From assembly GCF_003934165.1 (NCBI RefSeq), contig NZ_RKST01000014.1, forward strand, positions 1-64,000: 64,000 nt of DNA, in the 5' to 3' direction. Under the pieces are notes generated by a model. The model was not told where the DNA came from and ran no database searches. It saw only the letters and a list, made by a program, of their open reading frames with translations. This document shows positions 16,244 through 24,871 of this stretch, one piece after another. Position 1 is the stretch's first letter, and the number at the start of each line of letters is the position of its first letter. The DNA is from Borborobacter arsenicus (GTDB lineage: Bacteria > Pseudomonadota > Alphaproteobacteria > Rhizobiales > Rhizobiaceae). The translations under genes and the position numbers were made by a program.

Positions 16244-16261
16244 GCTGCCGGAGACGTCTCC
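16244..16261. promoter_or_regulatory. 18-bp repeat containing a perfect 12-bp palindrome, upstream of the MFS gene
   Basis: GCTGCCGGAGACGTCTCC includes the perfect palindrome GGAGACGTCTCC, about 70 bases upstream of the transporter start. An identical 18-mer lies at 14868-14885 inside the 3' end of the same gene. It could be an operator pair, or a chance or duplication product. The rest of the 16181-16456 gap shows no gene. Confidence 0.35.
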
Positions 16262-16456
16262 ACCTGGACCCATTTCGCGCCCTTACATGCGAATTTTGGC
16301 GCATGCAATAATCAGAATTTTGTATGCAGGGTGCGGAATGCGTGTTACGCGGGCACGTGCGCGGCCGTGCAAAATTCCGGCGCCCCGTCTTGCAGGTTCA
16401 AATAAAATTTTCATGGTCGGTGGATTGTGATCCAGCCGCCTGGGGCCGGGGCCGGG

Positions 16457-17389
16457 TCACTGCACCGCCGGCAGAGGCTCCTTGTTCAGCGCCGCCTGAC
16501 GACGCGAGATCTTGATGATCCATGCCCGCAATTCCGTGCCGAGAGGTTTTTCCAGCGCCGAGCGCTGCCATGCCAGGAAGTAGGTCTGCGACAGTTTGAG
16601 CCGCAGGTCGAAGGGCACGACCAGCCGCCCGGCGGCGAGATCGTCGTGAACCATGGCGAGCTGCGCCAGCACAAATCCGCGCCCGTTGATCGCCGCATCG
16701 ATCGCCGCGCTGGAAATCGAAAACCGCAGGTCCCTTGGCGTGCTCGGCGGTGTCTCGCCGATGCTTGCCGCCCAATCGACCCAGCTTGGCGGCTGCTGGT
16801 AGCCGGAGTCCCATTCGATGCCCAGCAGCGAGCGGGTGAGGATGTCGGCCGGGCGCGCCACGGGGTTTGCGGCCAGAAAGGCCGGGGAGCAGGCTGGCAC
16901 CACCCAGTCGGTAAAAAGTTCCGTGTAGTGCTCGAAGGATTTGACCCGGTCGCCGTAGGAGATGCGGAAGTCGACCGGCTCTTCCCCCTGGCGCGGCTCG
17001 GTGCCGGTGCCGACGAGGCGGACATGGGCTCCCGACTTGGCCTGCCAGTCGAAGAGCTGCGGCCCCACCCATTTGCTGGCGAGCGATGGCAGGCAGCTCA
17101 CCACCAGGCTGCTTTCGGCCCGGATGGACAGCAATTCGTCCTGCGCCTCGCGAAGCTTGTCGAACGCCCGCGTGACCTTAGCGTGGTAGATGCGGCCCCA
17201 GGACGTCAGCGAGATGTTCTTGCCATGCCGCTCAAGCAGGCGCAGGCCAAGCATGTCCTCCGCCCGCTTGATCTGCTGGCTTACCGCCCCGCTGGTCACG
17301 CCGAGCTCGTCTGCGGTCGCTGCGACACTGCCATGGCGCCCGAAGGCCTCGAAGGTCTGTATCGCGCGCAAAGGCGGCAGCTTCCTCAC
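16457..17389 (-). CDS. LysR-family transcriptional regulator (GcvA-like)
   Basis: 310 residues: an N-terminal winged HTH (LPPLRAIQTFEAFGRHGSVAAT, then SGAVSQQIKRAEDMLG) and a periplasmic-binding-like effector domain from about residue 93. The start PLRA(I/L)..FEA and overall form match GcvA-like members. It is divergent from the diiron oxygenase operon (257-base shared region) and upstream, same strand, of the MFS transporter, so it probably controls one or both. The effector is unknown. Confidence 0.9.
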   Translation of the reverse strand: MRKLPPLRAIQTFEAFGRHGSVAATADELGVTSGAVSQQIKRAEDMLGLRLLERHGKNISLTSWGRIYHAKVTRAFDKLREAQDELLSIRAESSLVVSCLPSLASKWVGPQLFDWQAKSGAHVRLVGTGTEPRQGEEPVDFRISYGDRVKSFEHYTELFTDWVVPACSPAFLAANPVARPADILTRSLLGIEWDSGYQQPPSWVDWAASIGETPPSTPRDLRFSISSAAIDAAINGRGFVLAQLAMVHDDLAAGRLVVPFDLRLKLSQTYFLAWQRSALEKPLGTELRAWIIKISRRQAALNKEPLPAVQ

Positions 17390-17646
17390 ATTCCGGCTCC
17401 AACTGAAATTTCCTTCTTTAGTAAAACTAAATCAGATCGCAATTTCAATGATTTTGATTGGGAAGGCATCGCGGCTATCATCCTGATGTCTGAAGCCGCC
17501 CGCCGGAGCGGGCCAGGAGGCGAGGTTCTCGCCCGGACAATCGAGCAAATCCGGATCTTGTGCGGATCGCGCCGGACATCGGCCGTCCGATGGCGAGGTC
17601 GTGCAAATTCATTGCCGCGGCACCGTAGCGGCCAAGGAGGAAGAAA

Positions 17647-18339
17647 ATGGTAGACGTGCGTAGGGTCAGGGGCGGCGATGGTCTGGCGGAAATCAACGAC
17701 GAACTGGATCAGATCCTCGACTCGGTGGTCGAGAATACGCGCCTTGCCACGGAGTCGTTCTTCGCCTCCTATGACAAGAACCCTGACCCGAAGGTCCTGG
17801 CTGCATGGCTGGCGCCGCGCGCCTGGCGCGAGATCGACTACGTCTTCCTGCTGAACGAACAGATCCGCCGTTATGGACTCGAGTTCGAGCGCAAGCACAT
17901 CACGCTGCTTGCCAAGCAGTCCTTCCAGGAAGCCGAGCATTACGAAATCGTCGGCAGGGCGATCGAATCGCTCGGCGGCACGGTGCCGACCTCCGTTCCG
18001 CCGGAAGCCAAGCCGTGGAGCGACTTCCTGTGGGAGTGCCTCGAGCGGCACCCACTGGCAGCGATCGCAGCCTGGAACTGTTCGGAGACGTCGGCGTCCG
18101 GCAGCTTCGAGCCGACCTTCAAGGCCGGCGAACGGCATGATTTCGCCGAGGTCGTGCGGGTCTACAAGCAGATCGAGACGGACGAGAAGTTCCATGTCGG
18201 CCTCGGCCGCCAGGTTCTGGCGGCCTATGCCAAGACCGATCACGACCGCGACGAGATCCTGCGCGCCATGCGCGGCATGCGCGACATTGCGTGGAAGACC
18301 TTCACGCCCGAATCCGTCGCCCAGGCGCGCAGCGCCTGA
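17647..18339 (+). CDS. Ferritin-like predicted diiron oxygenase component
   Basis: The protein has 230 residues and a strong RBS (AAGGAGGAAGAAA). I do not recognise a named family, but the sequence has two regularly spaced carboxylate/His sets: Glu62 with Glu95-x2-His98, and Glu147 with Glu180-x2-His183. The spacing is 33 residues in each half. This is the ligand pattern of four-helix ferritin-like diiron proteins such as PaaA-type and other oxygenases. It is mostly helical with no signal peptide. The next gene is a PDR/VanB-type flavin/2Fe-2S reductase, as expected for a two-component oxygenase. The substrate may be linked to the TctCBA importer and enzymes downstream. Confidence 0.65.
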   Translation: MVDVRRVRGGDGLAEINDELDQILDSVVENTRLATESFFASYDKNPDPKVLAAWLAPRAWREIDYVFLLNEQIRRYGLEFERKHITLLAKQSFQEAEHYEIVGRAIESLGGTVPTSVPPEAKPWSDFLWECLERHPLAAIAAWNCSETSASGSFEPTFKAGERHDFAEVVRVYKQIETDEKFHVGLGRQVLAAYAKTDHDRDEILRAMRGMRDIAWKTFTPESVAQARSA

Positions 18340-18353
18340 GCATGGCTTGAAGT

Positions 18354-18374
18354 GACGCGGGTTCTTTCCGCGTC
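18354..18374 (+). terminator. Short hairpin between oxygenase and reductase genes
   Basis: A perfect 7-bp stem (GACGCGG / CCGCGTC) with loop GTTCTTT. There is no T-run. It may attenuate or stabilise the first message of the operon. Confidence 0.3.
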
Positions 18375-18422
18375 GCCTGCGGCAGACCGAACAAGTCGAT
18401 GACACCGGCGTGGACTGAGAAC

Positions 18423-19403
18423 ATGACGACATTCGATTCCCGGTCGCTCGGACAGGCGAGCGAGTTGTTCGAACTGACCATCGCCGAACTGCGGCCTGTC
18501 GCGGAAGGTGTGGTCAGTCTCGAACTGCGCACTCCCGATGGGGCGGATCTGCCCGCATGGCAGCCCGGTGCACATATAGATGTGTTGCTGCCGAACGGCA
18601 TCGTCAGGCAATACTCGCTGTGCGGGGACCCCGCGCAGCGCGACAACTGGCGGATCGGGGTGTTGCGCGAGCCCGCCAGCCGCGGCGGTTCAAGCTATGT
18701 CCACGAAGAATTGCGGCAGGGCGGCACGCTCTCGGTTGCCGGACCGCGCAACAATTTCAGCCTGGCTGAGGCGGATCGCTATCTCTTTATCGCTGGCGGT
18801 ATCGGCATAACGCCGATCCTGCCGATGATCCGTGCGGTGGCGGCCCAAGGCAAGCCCTGGACTCTTCTATATGGCGGACGCAGCCGGCGCTCGATGGCCT
18901 TTCTTGAAGAGATTGGCGGACTCGCCGGCGGCGAAGCCCATATCGTGCCGCAGGACGAATTCGGCCTGCTCGATCTCCAGAAATTCCTGGGAGAGCACCT
19001 GCCTGACACACTTGTCTATTGCTGCGGCCCCGCCCCGCTGATCGATGCTGTGGAGGCCAAGTGCCAGATATGGCGCTCGGGCGCGCTGCATCTGGAGCGG
19101 TTCGCGCCGAGCGACAAGGCCGCCAATAAGGAAAAAGGCAGCTTCGAGGTCGAGCTTGCCCGGTCCGGTAAGCGTCTGGTCATTCCGCCCTATCGCAGCA
19201 TCCTCGACATATTGGAGGAGAATGGCTGCAAGGTCACCAATTCCTGCCGTGCCGGCATTTGCGGCACCTGCCTGGTGAAGGTGCTTTCGGGCGTGCCCGA
19301 CCATTTCGACGACGTGCTCAGCTACGAGGACCAGGAGGCGGGTGACGTCATGCTTGTCTGTGTATCACGCGCCAAGAGCGACCTGCTCGTGCTTGATTTG
19401 TGA
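18423..19403 (+). CDS. PDR/VanB-type oxidoreductase (FMN, NAD(P)H, 2Fe-2S)
   Basis: About 326 residues from the ATG at 18423; an ATG at 18399 is possible. Order of domains: flavin-binding barrel (RQYSLCGDP), NAD-binding domain (FIAGGIGITPILPMI and YCCGPAPLI), and a C-terminal plant-type 2Fe-2S ferredoxin (SCRAGICGTCLVKVL plus a later Cys in MLVCVS). This is the phthalate dioxygenase reductase/VanB arrangement, which passes electrons from NAD(P)H to a terminal oxygenase. The preceding ferritin-like diiron protein is the obvious partner, which would be unusual because these reductases mostly serve Rieske oxygenases. Confidence 0.92.
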   Translation: MTTFDSRSLGQASELFELTIAELRPVAEGVVSLELRTPDGADLPAWQPGAHIDVLLPNGIVRQYSLCGDPAQRDNWRIGVLREPASRGGSSYVHEELRQGGTLSVAGPRNNFSLAEADRYLFIAGGIGITPILPMIRAVAAQGKPWTLLYGGRSRRSMAFLEEIGGLAGGEAHIVPQDEFGLLDLQKFLGEHLPDTLVYCCGPAPLIDAVEAKCQIWRSGALHLERFAPSDKAANKEKGSFEVELARSGKRLVIPPYRSILDILEENGCKVTNSCRAGICGTCLVKVLSGVPDHFDDVLSYEDQEAGDVMLVCVSRAKSDLLVLDL

Positions 19404-19460
19404 CGCGGCGAATCCGTGCGGGAGTTCGCGAGCAGAGCCAGACAAAAGGAGTTTTGAAGG

Positions 19461-19490
19461 GCCGCCCTGGCTGCTGAAGGCCAGGGCGGC
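19461..19490 (+). terminator. Strong hairpin between reductase and tctC genes
   Basis: A perfect 11-bp stem (GCCGCCCTGGC / GCCAGGGCGGC) with an 8-base loop, 57 bases after the reductase stop. The lack of a T-run suggests partial attenuation or RNA-end protection rather than full termination. The tctC gene begins 80 bases later. Confidence 0.5.
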
Positions 19491-19570
19491 TCAAGCCGCA
19501 TTTTCCGGGAACGGGAGAGAGAAGTTCCGGAAAATCGAAAATCTGCATCAATGCAACACGGGAGGTACTC

Positions 19571-20563
19571 ATGCATTTGAACGAACGCAAACGTGGCGCG
19601 GGCTTCTGGTCCGCAATCGCACTGGGTGTTGCGATGGTGTTCTCCGGAACGGCCGTCGCACAGGAATGGGCGCCGACCAAGCCGTTGCGCCTGATCGTTC
19701 CCTATCCGGCGGGCGGCACCAGCGACACCATTGCCCGGCTGATCGCGCCCGAACTCGGCGAGGCGCTGGGCCAGCCGGTCGTGGTTGAAAACAAGACCGG
19801 CGGCGGCGGTGTGACCGGAACCGAAGCGATCCTGCGCTCGCCAGCCGATGGACACACTTTCGGTATCATCGCCAGCTCCTACGCTTCCGCCGTCAATCTC
19901 GTTCCCGACCTGCCCTTCGATCCGATCAAGGACGCCCAGCCGCTGACCATGGTCACCCGTGTCGGCGTCGCGCTGATCACCAATCCGGATTTCCCGGCCA
20001 AGACGCTGCAGGAATTGCTGGCGATGGCCAAGGAGAAGCCGGGCACCATCCCCTATGGTTCGGCCGGCAACGGCCTGTCCGGGCATTTCTCCGGTGAGGC
20101 GATGAAGCTGTCTGCCAATGTGGACATGGTCCATGTGCCGTATCGCGGTGGCGCACCGGGTCTCAACGACGTGATTGCCGGGCAGATCCCGATGATGTTC
20201 AACGTCATCTCCTCGGTGAAATCCTCGATCGATGGCGGCAAGGTCCGTCCGCTGGTCGTCACCAGCGCCGAACGCTCCAAGGTGCTTCCCGATGTGCCGA
20301 CGATGGCAGAAGCGGGTGTCGAGGACGTCGAGATCTATGAATGGTATGGCCTGGTCGCGCCTGCCGGCATTCCGCCCGAGGCCACCAAGCGCCTCCATGC
20401 CGAACTAGCAAAGGTGCTGAAGCAGCAGGCCTTTGTCGAGCGGATGGACGCGCAGGGCGTCGAAGTGGTGGCGAATTCGCCCGAGGACTTCACCGCCTTC
20501 ATCTCCGGTGAGATCGAGCGCTTCGGCCAGCTCATCAAGTCGGCGAACATCACGCTCGATTGA
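19571..20563 (+). CDS. Tripartite tricarboxylate transporter binding protein (TctC/Bug family)
   Basis: 330 residues with a signal peptide (about 1-27, ending AVA-QE) and the Bug motifs RLIVPYPAGGTSDTIARLIA and GQPVVVENKTGGGGVTG. Periplasmic Bug proteins bind small carboxylates and deliver them to TctAB membrane subunits. The matching tctB and tctA genes lie downstream at 22924-24871, after two enzyme genes. It has a good RBS (GGGAGG). It probably imports the substrate of the enzymes in this cluster. Confidence 0.9.
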   Translation: MHLNERKRGAGFWSAIALGVAMVFSGTAVAQEWAPTKPLRLIVPYPAGGTSDTIARLIAPELGEALGQPVVVENKTGGGGVTGTEAILRSPADGHTFGIIASSYASAVNLVPDLPFDPIKDAQPLTMVTRVGVALITNPDFPAKTLQELLAMAKEKPGTIPYGSAGNGLSGHFSGEAMKLSANVDMVHVPYRGGAPGLNDVIAGQIPMMFNVISSVKSSIDGGKVRPLVVTSAERSKVLPDVPTMAEAGVEDVEIYEWYGLVAPAGIPPEATKRLHAELAKVLKQQAFVERMDAQGVEVVANSPEDFTAFISGEIERFGQLIKSANITLD

Positions 20564-20658
20564 GACCGTCCTCCCAAGGACGCGCCGCGGCTCTCGGTTC
20601 TCCGAGTGCTGCGGCGCTTACAAGACTATCCGGTAATCCGAAATTGGAGTGGAATTGC

Positions 20659-21675
20659 ATGAAAAGAACGACGTTTGTGGACGCCGTCTACACCCAGACC
20701 GAAGGCGAGACGACCTGCATCATCAATGGTCAGTTCCTTTTTCCGGGAGGAACCACGCTTCTTGAGAAGCGCGAACATTTCAAGAAGCGCTTCGATTGGG
20801 TGCGCAAGGCCATTCTGAACGAGCCGCGCGGGCACAATGACCTCTTCGGCGCATTGCTGGTGCCGTCCTCCAGCCCCGAGGCCGATGTCGGCATCATCTG
20901 GCTGGACGGCGACGGCTATGGCGACATGTGCGGCCATGGCACCATCGCTACCTCGATGATCATGACCGCGTTCGACCTGACGCCGCAGTCGTCGAGCCCC
21001 AACCGCATCCGCATCGAAACGCCGGCCGGCATCGTCGTGTCGGAAGTCGAGGTCGAGGGTGATGAGGTAAAGTCGTGCCGCTTCGAAAACGTCCCGGCCT
21101 TCCTGGCCGAGCGTGACATTGCGGTGGAACTGCCGGAGCTCGGCACCGTCCAGGCCGACATCGCCTTTGGCGGCAATTACTTCATCACCATTCCGCTGCC
21201 GGAATCCTTCTGCCGCATCGCGCCTGAGAACGGCGCGATCCTGGCCAAGCTCGGCGTGCTCGCCAAGAAGCAGATCAACGAGAAGATAAAGCTCGTCCAT
21301 CCGGAAAAGCCGCATATTACCGAAATCGACCTGGTGACCTTCTACCAGCCCTCGCAGCGGCCGGGCGCCTTCTATCGCTGCGTCCATACCTATCGCAATG
21401 GCAAGATGGACCGCTCGCCGGGCGGCACCGGCACCTCGGCCATGCTGGCCATGCTTGAAGGGCGCGGCCGCATCAAGGTGGGTGAACCGATCCAGGCGGA
21501 AGGCCTGCTCGGCTCCGGCACCTTCGAGGGCTGCATCGTGCGCGAGACGACGGTTGCCGGCAATCGCGCCGTGGTTCCCACCGTCAAGGGCCGCTCGACC
21601 ATCGTCGGCTTCGCCAAATGGCACCTCGATCCCAATGACGAGAACGGCAAGGGCTACGTGATCAGCACCGTCTGA
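20659..21675 (+). CDS. Proline-racemase-superfamily protein with atypical Cys/Gly active site
   Basis: 338 residues from the ATG at 20659 (RBS GGAGT). The first active-site motif DMCGHGTIA (Cys91) and the second DRSPGGTGTSA align with proline racemase, hydroxyproline epimerase and trans-3-hydroxyproline dehydratase. The second catalytic position, Cys in racemases/epimerases and Thr in the dehydratase, is Gly255 here. A simple two-base racemase is therefore unlikely, and a one-base elimination or isomerisation is possible. It sits between the TTT binding protein and an FMN dehydrogenase, so a hydroxylated acid is a likely substrate. Confidence 0.8.
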   Translation: MKRTTFVDAVYTQTEGETTCIINGQFLFPGGTTLLEKREHFKKRFDWVRKAILNEPRGHNDLFGALLVPSSSPEADVGIIWLDGDGYGDMCGHGTIATSMIMTAFDLTPQSSSPNRIRIETPAGIVVSEVEVEGDEVKSCRFENVPAFLAERDIAVELPELGTVQADIAFGGNYFITIPLPESFCRIAPENGAILAKLGVLAKKQINEKIKLVHPEKPHITEIDLVTFYQPSQRPGAFYRCVHTYRNGKMDRSPGGTGTSAMLAMLEGRGRIKVGEPIQAEGLLGSGTFEGCIVRETTVAGNRAVVPTVKGRSTIVGFAKWHLDPNDENGKGYVISTV

Positions 21676-21700
21676 TCGCAGGCGTCGGGGAGGATTGAAA

Positions 21701-22882
21701 ATGGCAGGTGCAAGAGCCCTGGCAAGGGCGCGCAACATATCCGATCTGCGGGAACTCGCTCAAAGGCGGGTTCCACGCTTCTCGTTCGAATATGTCGATG
21801 GCGGCGCCGAGGACGAACTGACGATGGTGGCCAATCGCGCCGCCTTTGCCAACGCCCATATCCTGCCCCGGCAGCTTGCGGGCATCTCGACCGTCGATAC
21901 CGGCGTCGAGGTGCTCGGCAAGCGCTCGCAATTGCCGATCGCCATCGCGCCGACCGGCTATAATGGAATGCTGGCCAGGGATGGCGACCTGGCACTTGCC
22001 AGGACCGCGCGCGCCTCCGGCTTTCCCTTCACCCAAAGCACCATGTCGAGCAGCACCATCGAGCAAGTCGCTGGTGTGATGAAGGGCGGCCGGCACTGGT
22101 TCCAGCTCTACATGCTCAAGGATATCGCCATCACCAGGCGCCTGGTCGAGCGCGCGCTTGACGCCGGCTGCGAGGCGCTGGTGCTAACCAGCGATGCGAT
22201 CGTGCTCGGCAATCGCGAAGGCGACAAGCACAATTATGCCGGTCCCGGCAAGCTGACATGGCGCGCCAAGATGAATGTCGCCTCGCGCCTGTCATGGGTG
22301 CTGGATGTGGTGGTGCCAAACGGGCCGCCCGGCTTCGGCAACCTGGCTGAATTTCTTCCCAAGGGGCAGGGCAGCGCCATTGATGGCGCACGCTTCATCT
22401 CCGCGCAGATGGATGCGGCCCTGTCATGGGAAAGCGTGGAATGGCTGCGCTCGATCTGGCCGCGCAAGCTGGTGGTCAAGGGCATCATGCGGGCCGAAGA
22501 CGCGGTAGCTGCAGTCGAGCGTGGCGTCGATGCGGTTGTGGTCTCGAACCATGGCGGGCGCCAGCTCGATGGCGCGGCAACCTCGCTCCATGCCCTTCCG
22601 GCCATAAGCGAGGCGCTGAACGGGCGCTGCGACATCCTTCTCGACAGCGGCATCCGGCGTGGAGGCGACGTCTTCAAGGCGCTGGCACTGGGAGCGAACG
22701 CCGTGCTGTGCGGCCGCGCGATGCTTTACGGCCTGGCGGCCGGGGGCGCGCCGGGCGCGGCGCGCTCGGTAGAGATTCTGCGAACGGAGCTGGAGCGCAC
22801 CATGGTGCTCGCCGGCTGCAACTCGCTCTCACAAATCGACAGATCCGCACTTTGCGCAAGGTCGCCGATCCTTCGCTGCTGA
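21701..22882 (+). CDS. FMN-dependent alpha-hydroxy-acid dehydrogenase/oxidase (L-lactate/mandelate family)
   Basis: 393 residues from the ATG at 21701, preceded by GGGGAGGA at good spacing. It is a (beta/alpha)8 flavoenzyme oxidising L-2-hydroxy acids to 2-oxo acids. Seen are FSFEYVDGGAEDE, PIAIAPTGYNGM, WFQLYM, Lys260 (VVKGIM), and the catalytic His284/Arg287 in SNHGGRQLDGAA, followed by LDSGIRRGGDVFKALALGA. Whether the electron acceptor is oxygen, quinone or cytochrome cannot be told. Its place inside a TctCBA cluster suggests it oxidises the imported acid or a product of it. Confidence 0.9.
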   Translation: MAGARALARARNISDLRELAQRRVPRFSFEYVDGGAEDELTMVANRAAFANAHILPRQLAGISTVDTGVEVLGKRSQLPIAIAPTGYNGMLARDGDLALARTARASGFPFTQSTMSSSTIEQVAGVMKGGRHWFQLYMLKDIAITRRLVERALDAGCEALVLTSDAIVLGNREGDKHNYAGPGKLTWRAKMNVASRLSWVLDVVVPNGPPGFGNLAEFLPKGQGSAIDGARFISAQMDAALSWESVEWLRSIWPRKLVVKGIMRAEDAVAAVERGVDAVVVSNHGGRQLDGAATSLHALPAISEALNGRCDILLDSGIRRGGDVFKALALGANAVLCGRAMLYGLAAGGAPGAARSVEILRTELERTMVLAGCNSLSQIDRSALCARSPILRC

Positions 22883-22923
22883 TCGGTCTGTCCCAAAGAA
22901 AAAGACACTGGAAGGGAGGTTCC

Positions 22924-23373
22924 ATGCGCCTGGTCAAGAGTCCAAACGATATCGTCTTCGCAGCCGCGTTGTTATTGATGGCCGGCGTGCTTTACTGGCA
23001 GGTGTCCAGCCTCCGGGTCGGCACGATCCTGCGCATGGGCCCCGGCTATATGCCGACGATACTGTGCGGTCTCATTGCCCTGGCCGGGCTGGGAATCCTC
23101 GCCCGTGCGTTGTTTTTTGCCGGCGAAAAACTCCATTCATGGCCCTTTCGCCCGCTGACTTTCATATTTGCCGGCCTGCTGGCTTTCGGCCTGCTGGTGG
23201 AGAGGGGTGGTTTGCTCGTCGCAATGCCGGCGCTCGTCGTGCTGGTGAGCCTGGCCGATCGCGACAGTAGTCTGCGCGAGGTCGCGGCGCTTGCTGTCGC
23301 CCTCACTGTCTTCTCCGCACTGGTGTTCGTCACCGCGCTGCGCCTTCCCATTCCTCTCTGGCCGGCGGGTTGA
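22924..23373 (+). CDS. Tripartite tricarboxylate transporter small subunit (TctB)
   Basis: 149 residues with four predicted membrane segments (for example AAALLLMAGVLYWQV, ILCGLIALAGLGILARAL). TctB subunits are short and poorly conserved. Identification rests on size, topology, the MGPGYMPTI motif and the position 4 bases before tctA. Longer readings of the same frame run through the preceding gene. RBS GGGAGG. Confidence 0.85.
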   Translation: MRLVKSPNDIVFAAALLLMAGVLYWQVSSLRVGTILRMGPGYMPTILCGLIALAGLGILARALFFAGEKLHSWPFRPLTFIFAGLLAFGLLVERGGLLVAMPALVVLVSLADRDSSLREVAALAVALTVFSALVFVTALRLPIPLWPAG

Positions 23374-23377
23374 GCCG

Positions 23378-24871
23378 ATGTTCGATGCATTCTCCAATCT
23401 TTTTTCCGGCCTCTCGGTCGCGTTGCAGATCCAGAATCTGTTCTATTGCTTCAGCGGGGCGCTGATCGGAACCCTCATCGGCGTCCTGCCGGGTCTGGGG
23501 CCGGTCGCCACCATCGCGATCCTGCTGCCGGTCACCTTCTATCTGCCGCCGGTCGCGGCGCTGGTGATGCTGGCCGGCATCTATTACGGCGCCCAATATG
23601 GCGGCTCGACCACAGCCATCCTCGTCAATCTTCCCGGCGAGAGCTCGTCGGTGGTGACCTGTCTCGACGGCTACAAGATGGCCCGCAACGGGCGTGCCGG
23701 CCCGGCGCTGGCCATTGCCGCGCTGTCTTCGCTCTTTGCCGGCATCGTTGCGGTGGTGCTGATGGCGGTTTTTGCGACCGGCCTCAGTGAACTCACGATG
23801 TTCTTCGGGCCCGCCGAATATTTCTCCCTCATGATCTTCGGCCTGATCGCAGCGGTGATCCTGGCGCAGGGATCGGTGATCAGCGCGCTCGCCATGGTGT
23901 TTGTCGGTCTGCTTCTGTCGCTGGTCGGCACTGACGTTTCCAGCGGTGTCCAGCGCATGACCTTCGGCTTCTTCGATCTCAGCGACGGCATCGATTTCGT
24001 GCCTCTGGCCATGGGCCTGTTCGCTGTTGCCGAGATCCTGAAGAACCTCGAGGAGCCCGAGGAGCGCGTGGTGCTGAAGGGCAAGATCGGCCGCCTGATG
24101 CCCAGCCGCGAGGAATTCAGGAAGGTCATCCCGTCGGCCTTGCGCGGCACCTTCATCGGCTCCTTCCTCGGCCTTTTGCCCGGCGGCGGTCCGACGCTCG
24201 GCTCATTCGCCTCCTATACGGTGGAAAAGCGGATCTCGAAATACCCGCAGCGCTTCGGCACCGGCGTGGTCGAGGGCGTGGCGGGGCCGGAAGCTGCCAA
24301 CAATGCGAGCGCCCAGACGGCATTCGTGCCGCTGCTCACACTCGGCATCCCCTCGAACCCGACGATCGCCATGATGGCGGGAGCCATGCTCATCCACGGT
24401 ATCCAGCCTGGCCCCGAAGTCATGACCAAGAACCCTGACGTGTTCTGGGGCCTGATCGCCAGCATGGTGATCGGCAATCTGATGCTCGTCATCATCAACC
24501 TGCCGCTTATCGGCGTGTGGGTGTCGCTGCTGAAGATCCCCTACCGGCTGTTCTATCCGGCGATCCTCGTCTTCTGCTGCATTGGCGCCTACAGCGTGAA
24601 CAATAATGTGTTCGACATCTATGTGATGATGTTCTTCGGCGTGCTTGGCTATGTGTTCATGAAGTGGAAGGCCGAGCCGGCCCCGTTGATTCTCGCTTTC
24701 GTGCTTGGCCCGCTGATCGAGGAACATTTCCGGCGCGCCATGCTGTTGTCGCTGGGTGACCCGACGACATTCGTCAGCCGCCCGATCAGCCTCGCATTGC
24801 TCGTCGCCGCTCTTGGCCTTATCGCGATCACCGTCGCACCGCGCCTGCGCAGCCAGCGCCAGGATGCGTGA
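23378..24871 (+). CDS. Tripartite tricarboxylate transporter large subunit (TctA)
   Basis: 497 residues and about ten to twelve membrane segments. The TctA signature GVLPGLGPVATIAILLP, GIYYGAQYGGSTTAILVNLPG and the second-half counterpart GLLPGGGPTLGSFASY with PEAANNASAQTAFVPLLTLG are present. It forms the translocation pathway together with TctB. Ends the catabolic operon, followed by a GC-rich hairpin at 24939-24953. Confidence 0.94.
   Translation: MFDAFSNLFSGLSVALQIQNLFYCFSGALIGTLIGVLPGLGPVATIAILLPVTFYLPPVAALVMLAGIYYGAQYGGSTTAILVNLPGESSSVVTCLDGYKMARNGRAGPALAIAALSSLFAGIVAVVLMAVFATGLSELTMFFGPAEYFSLMIFGLIAAVILAQGSVISALAMVFVGLLLSLVGTDVSSGVQRMTFGFFDLSDGIDFVPLAMGLFAVAEILKNLEEPEERVVLKGKIGRLMPSREEFRKVIPSALRGTFIGSFLGLLPGGGPTLGSFASYTVEKRISKYPQRFGTGVVEGVAGPEAANNASAQTAFVPLLTLGIPSNPTIAMMAGAMLIHGIQPGPEVMTKNPDVFWGLIASMVIGNLMLVIINLPLIGVWVSLLKIPYRLFYPAILVFCCIGAYSVNNNVFDIYVMMFFGVLGYVFMKWKAEPAPLILAFVLGPLIEEHFRRAMLLSLGDPTTFVSRPISLALLVAALGLIAITVAPRLRSQRQDA

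Noticed and set aside
22426-22923. Extension of tctB back into the FMN dehydrogenase gene
   Set aside because: Only the part from 22924 is hydrophobic and TctB-like; the upstream part is a shadow of the flavoenzyme.
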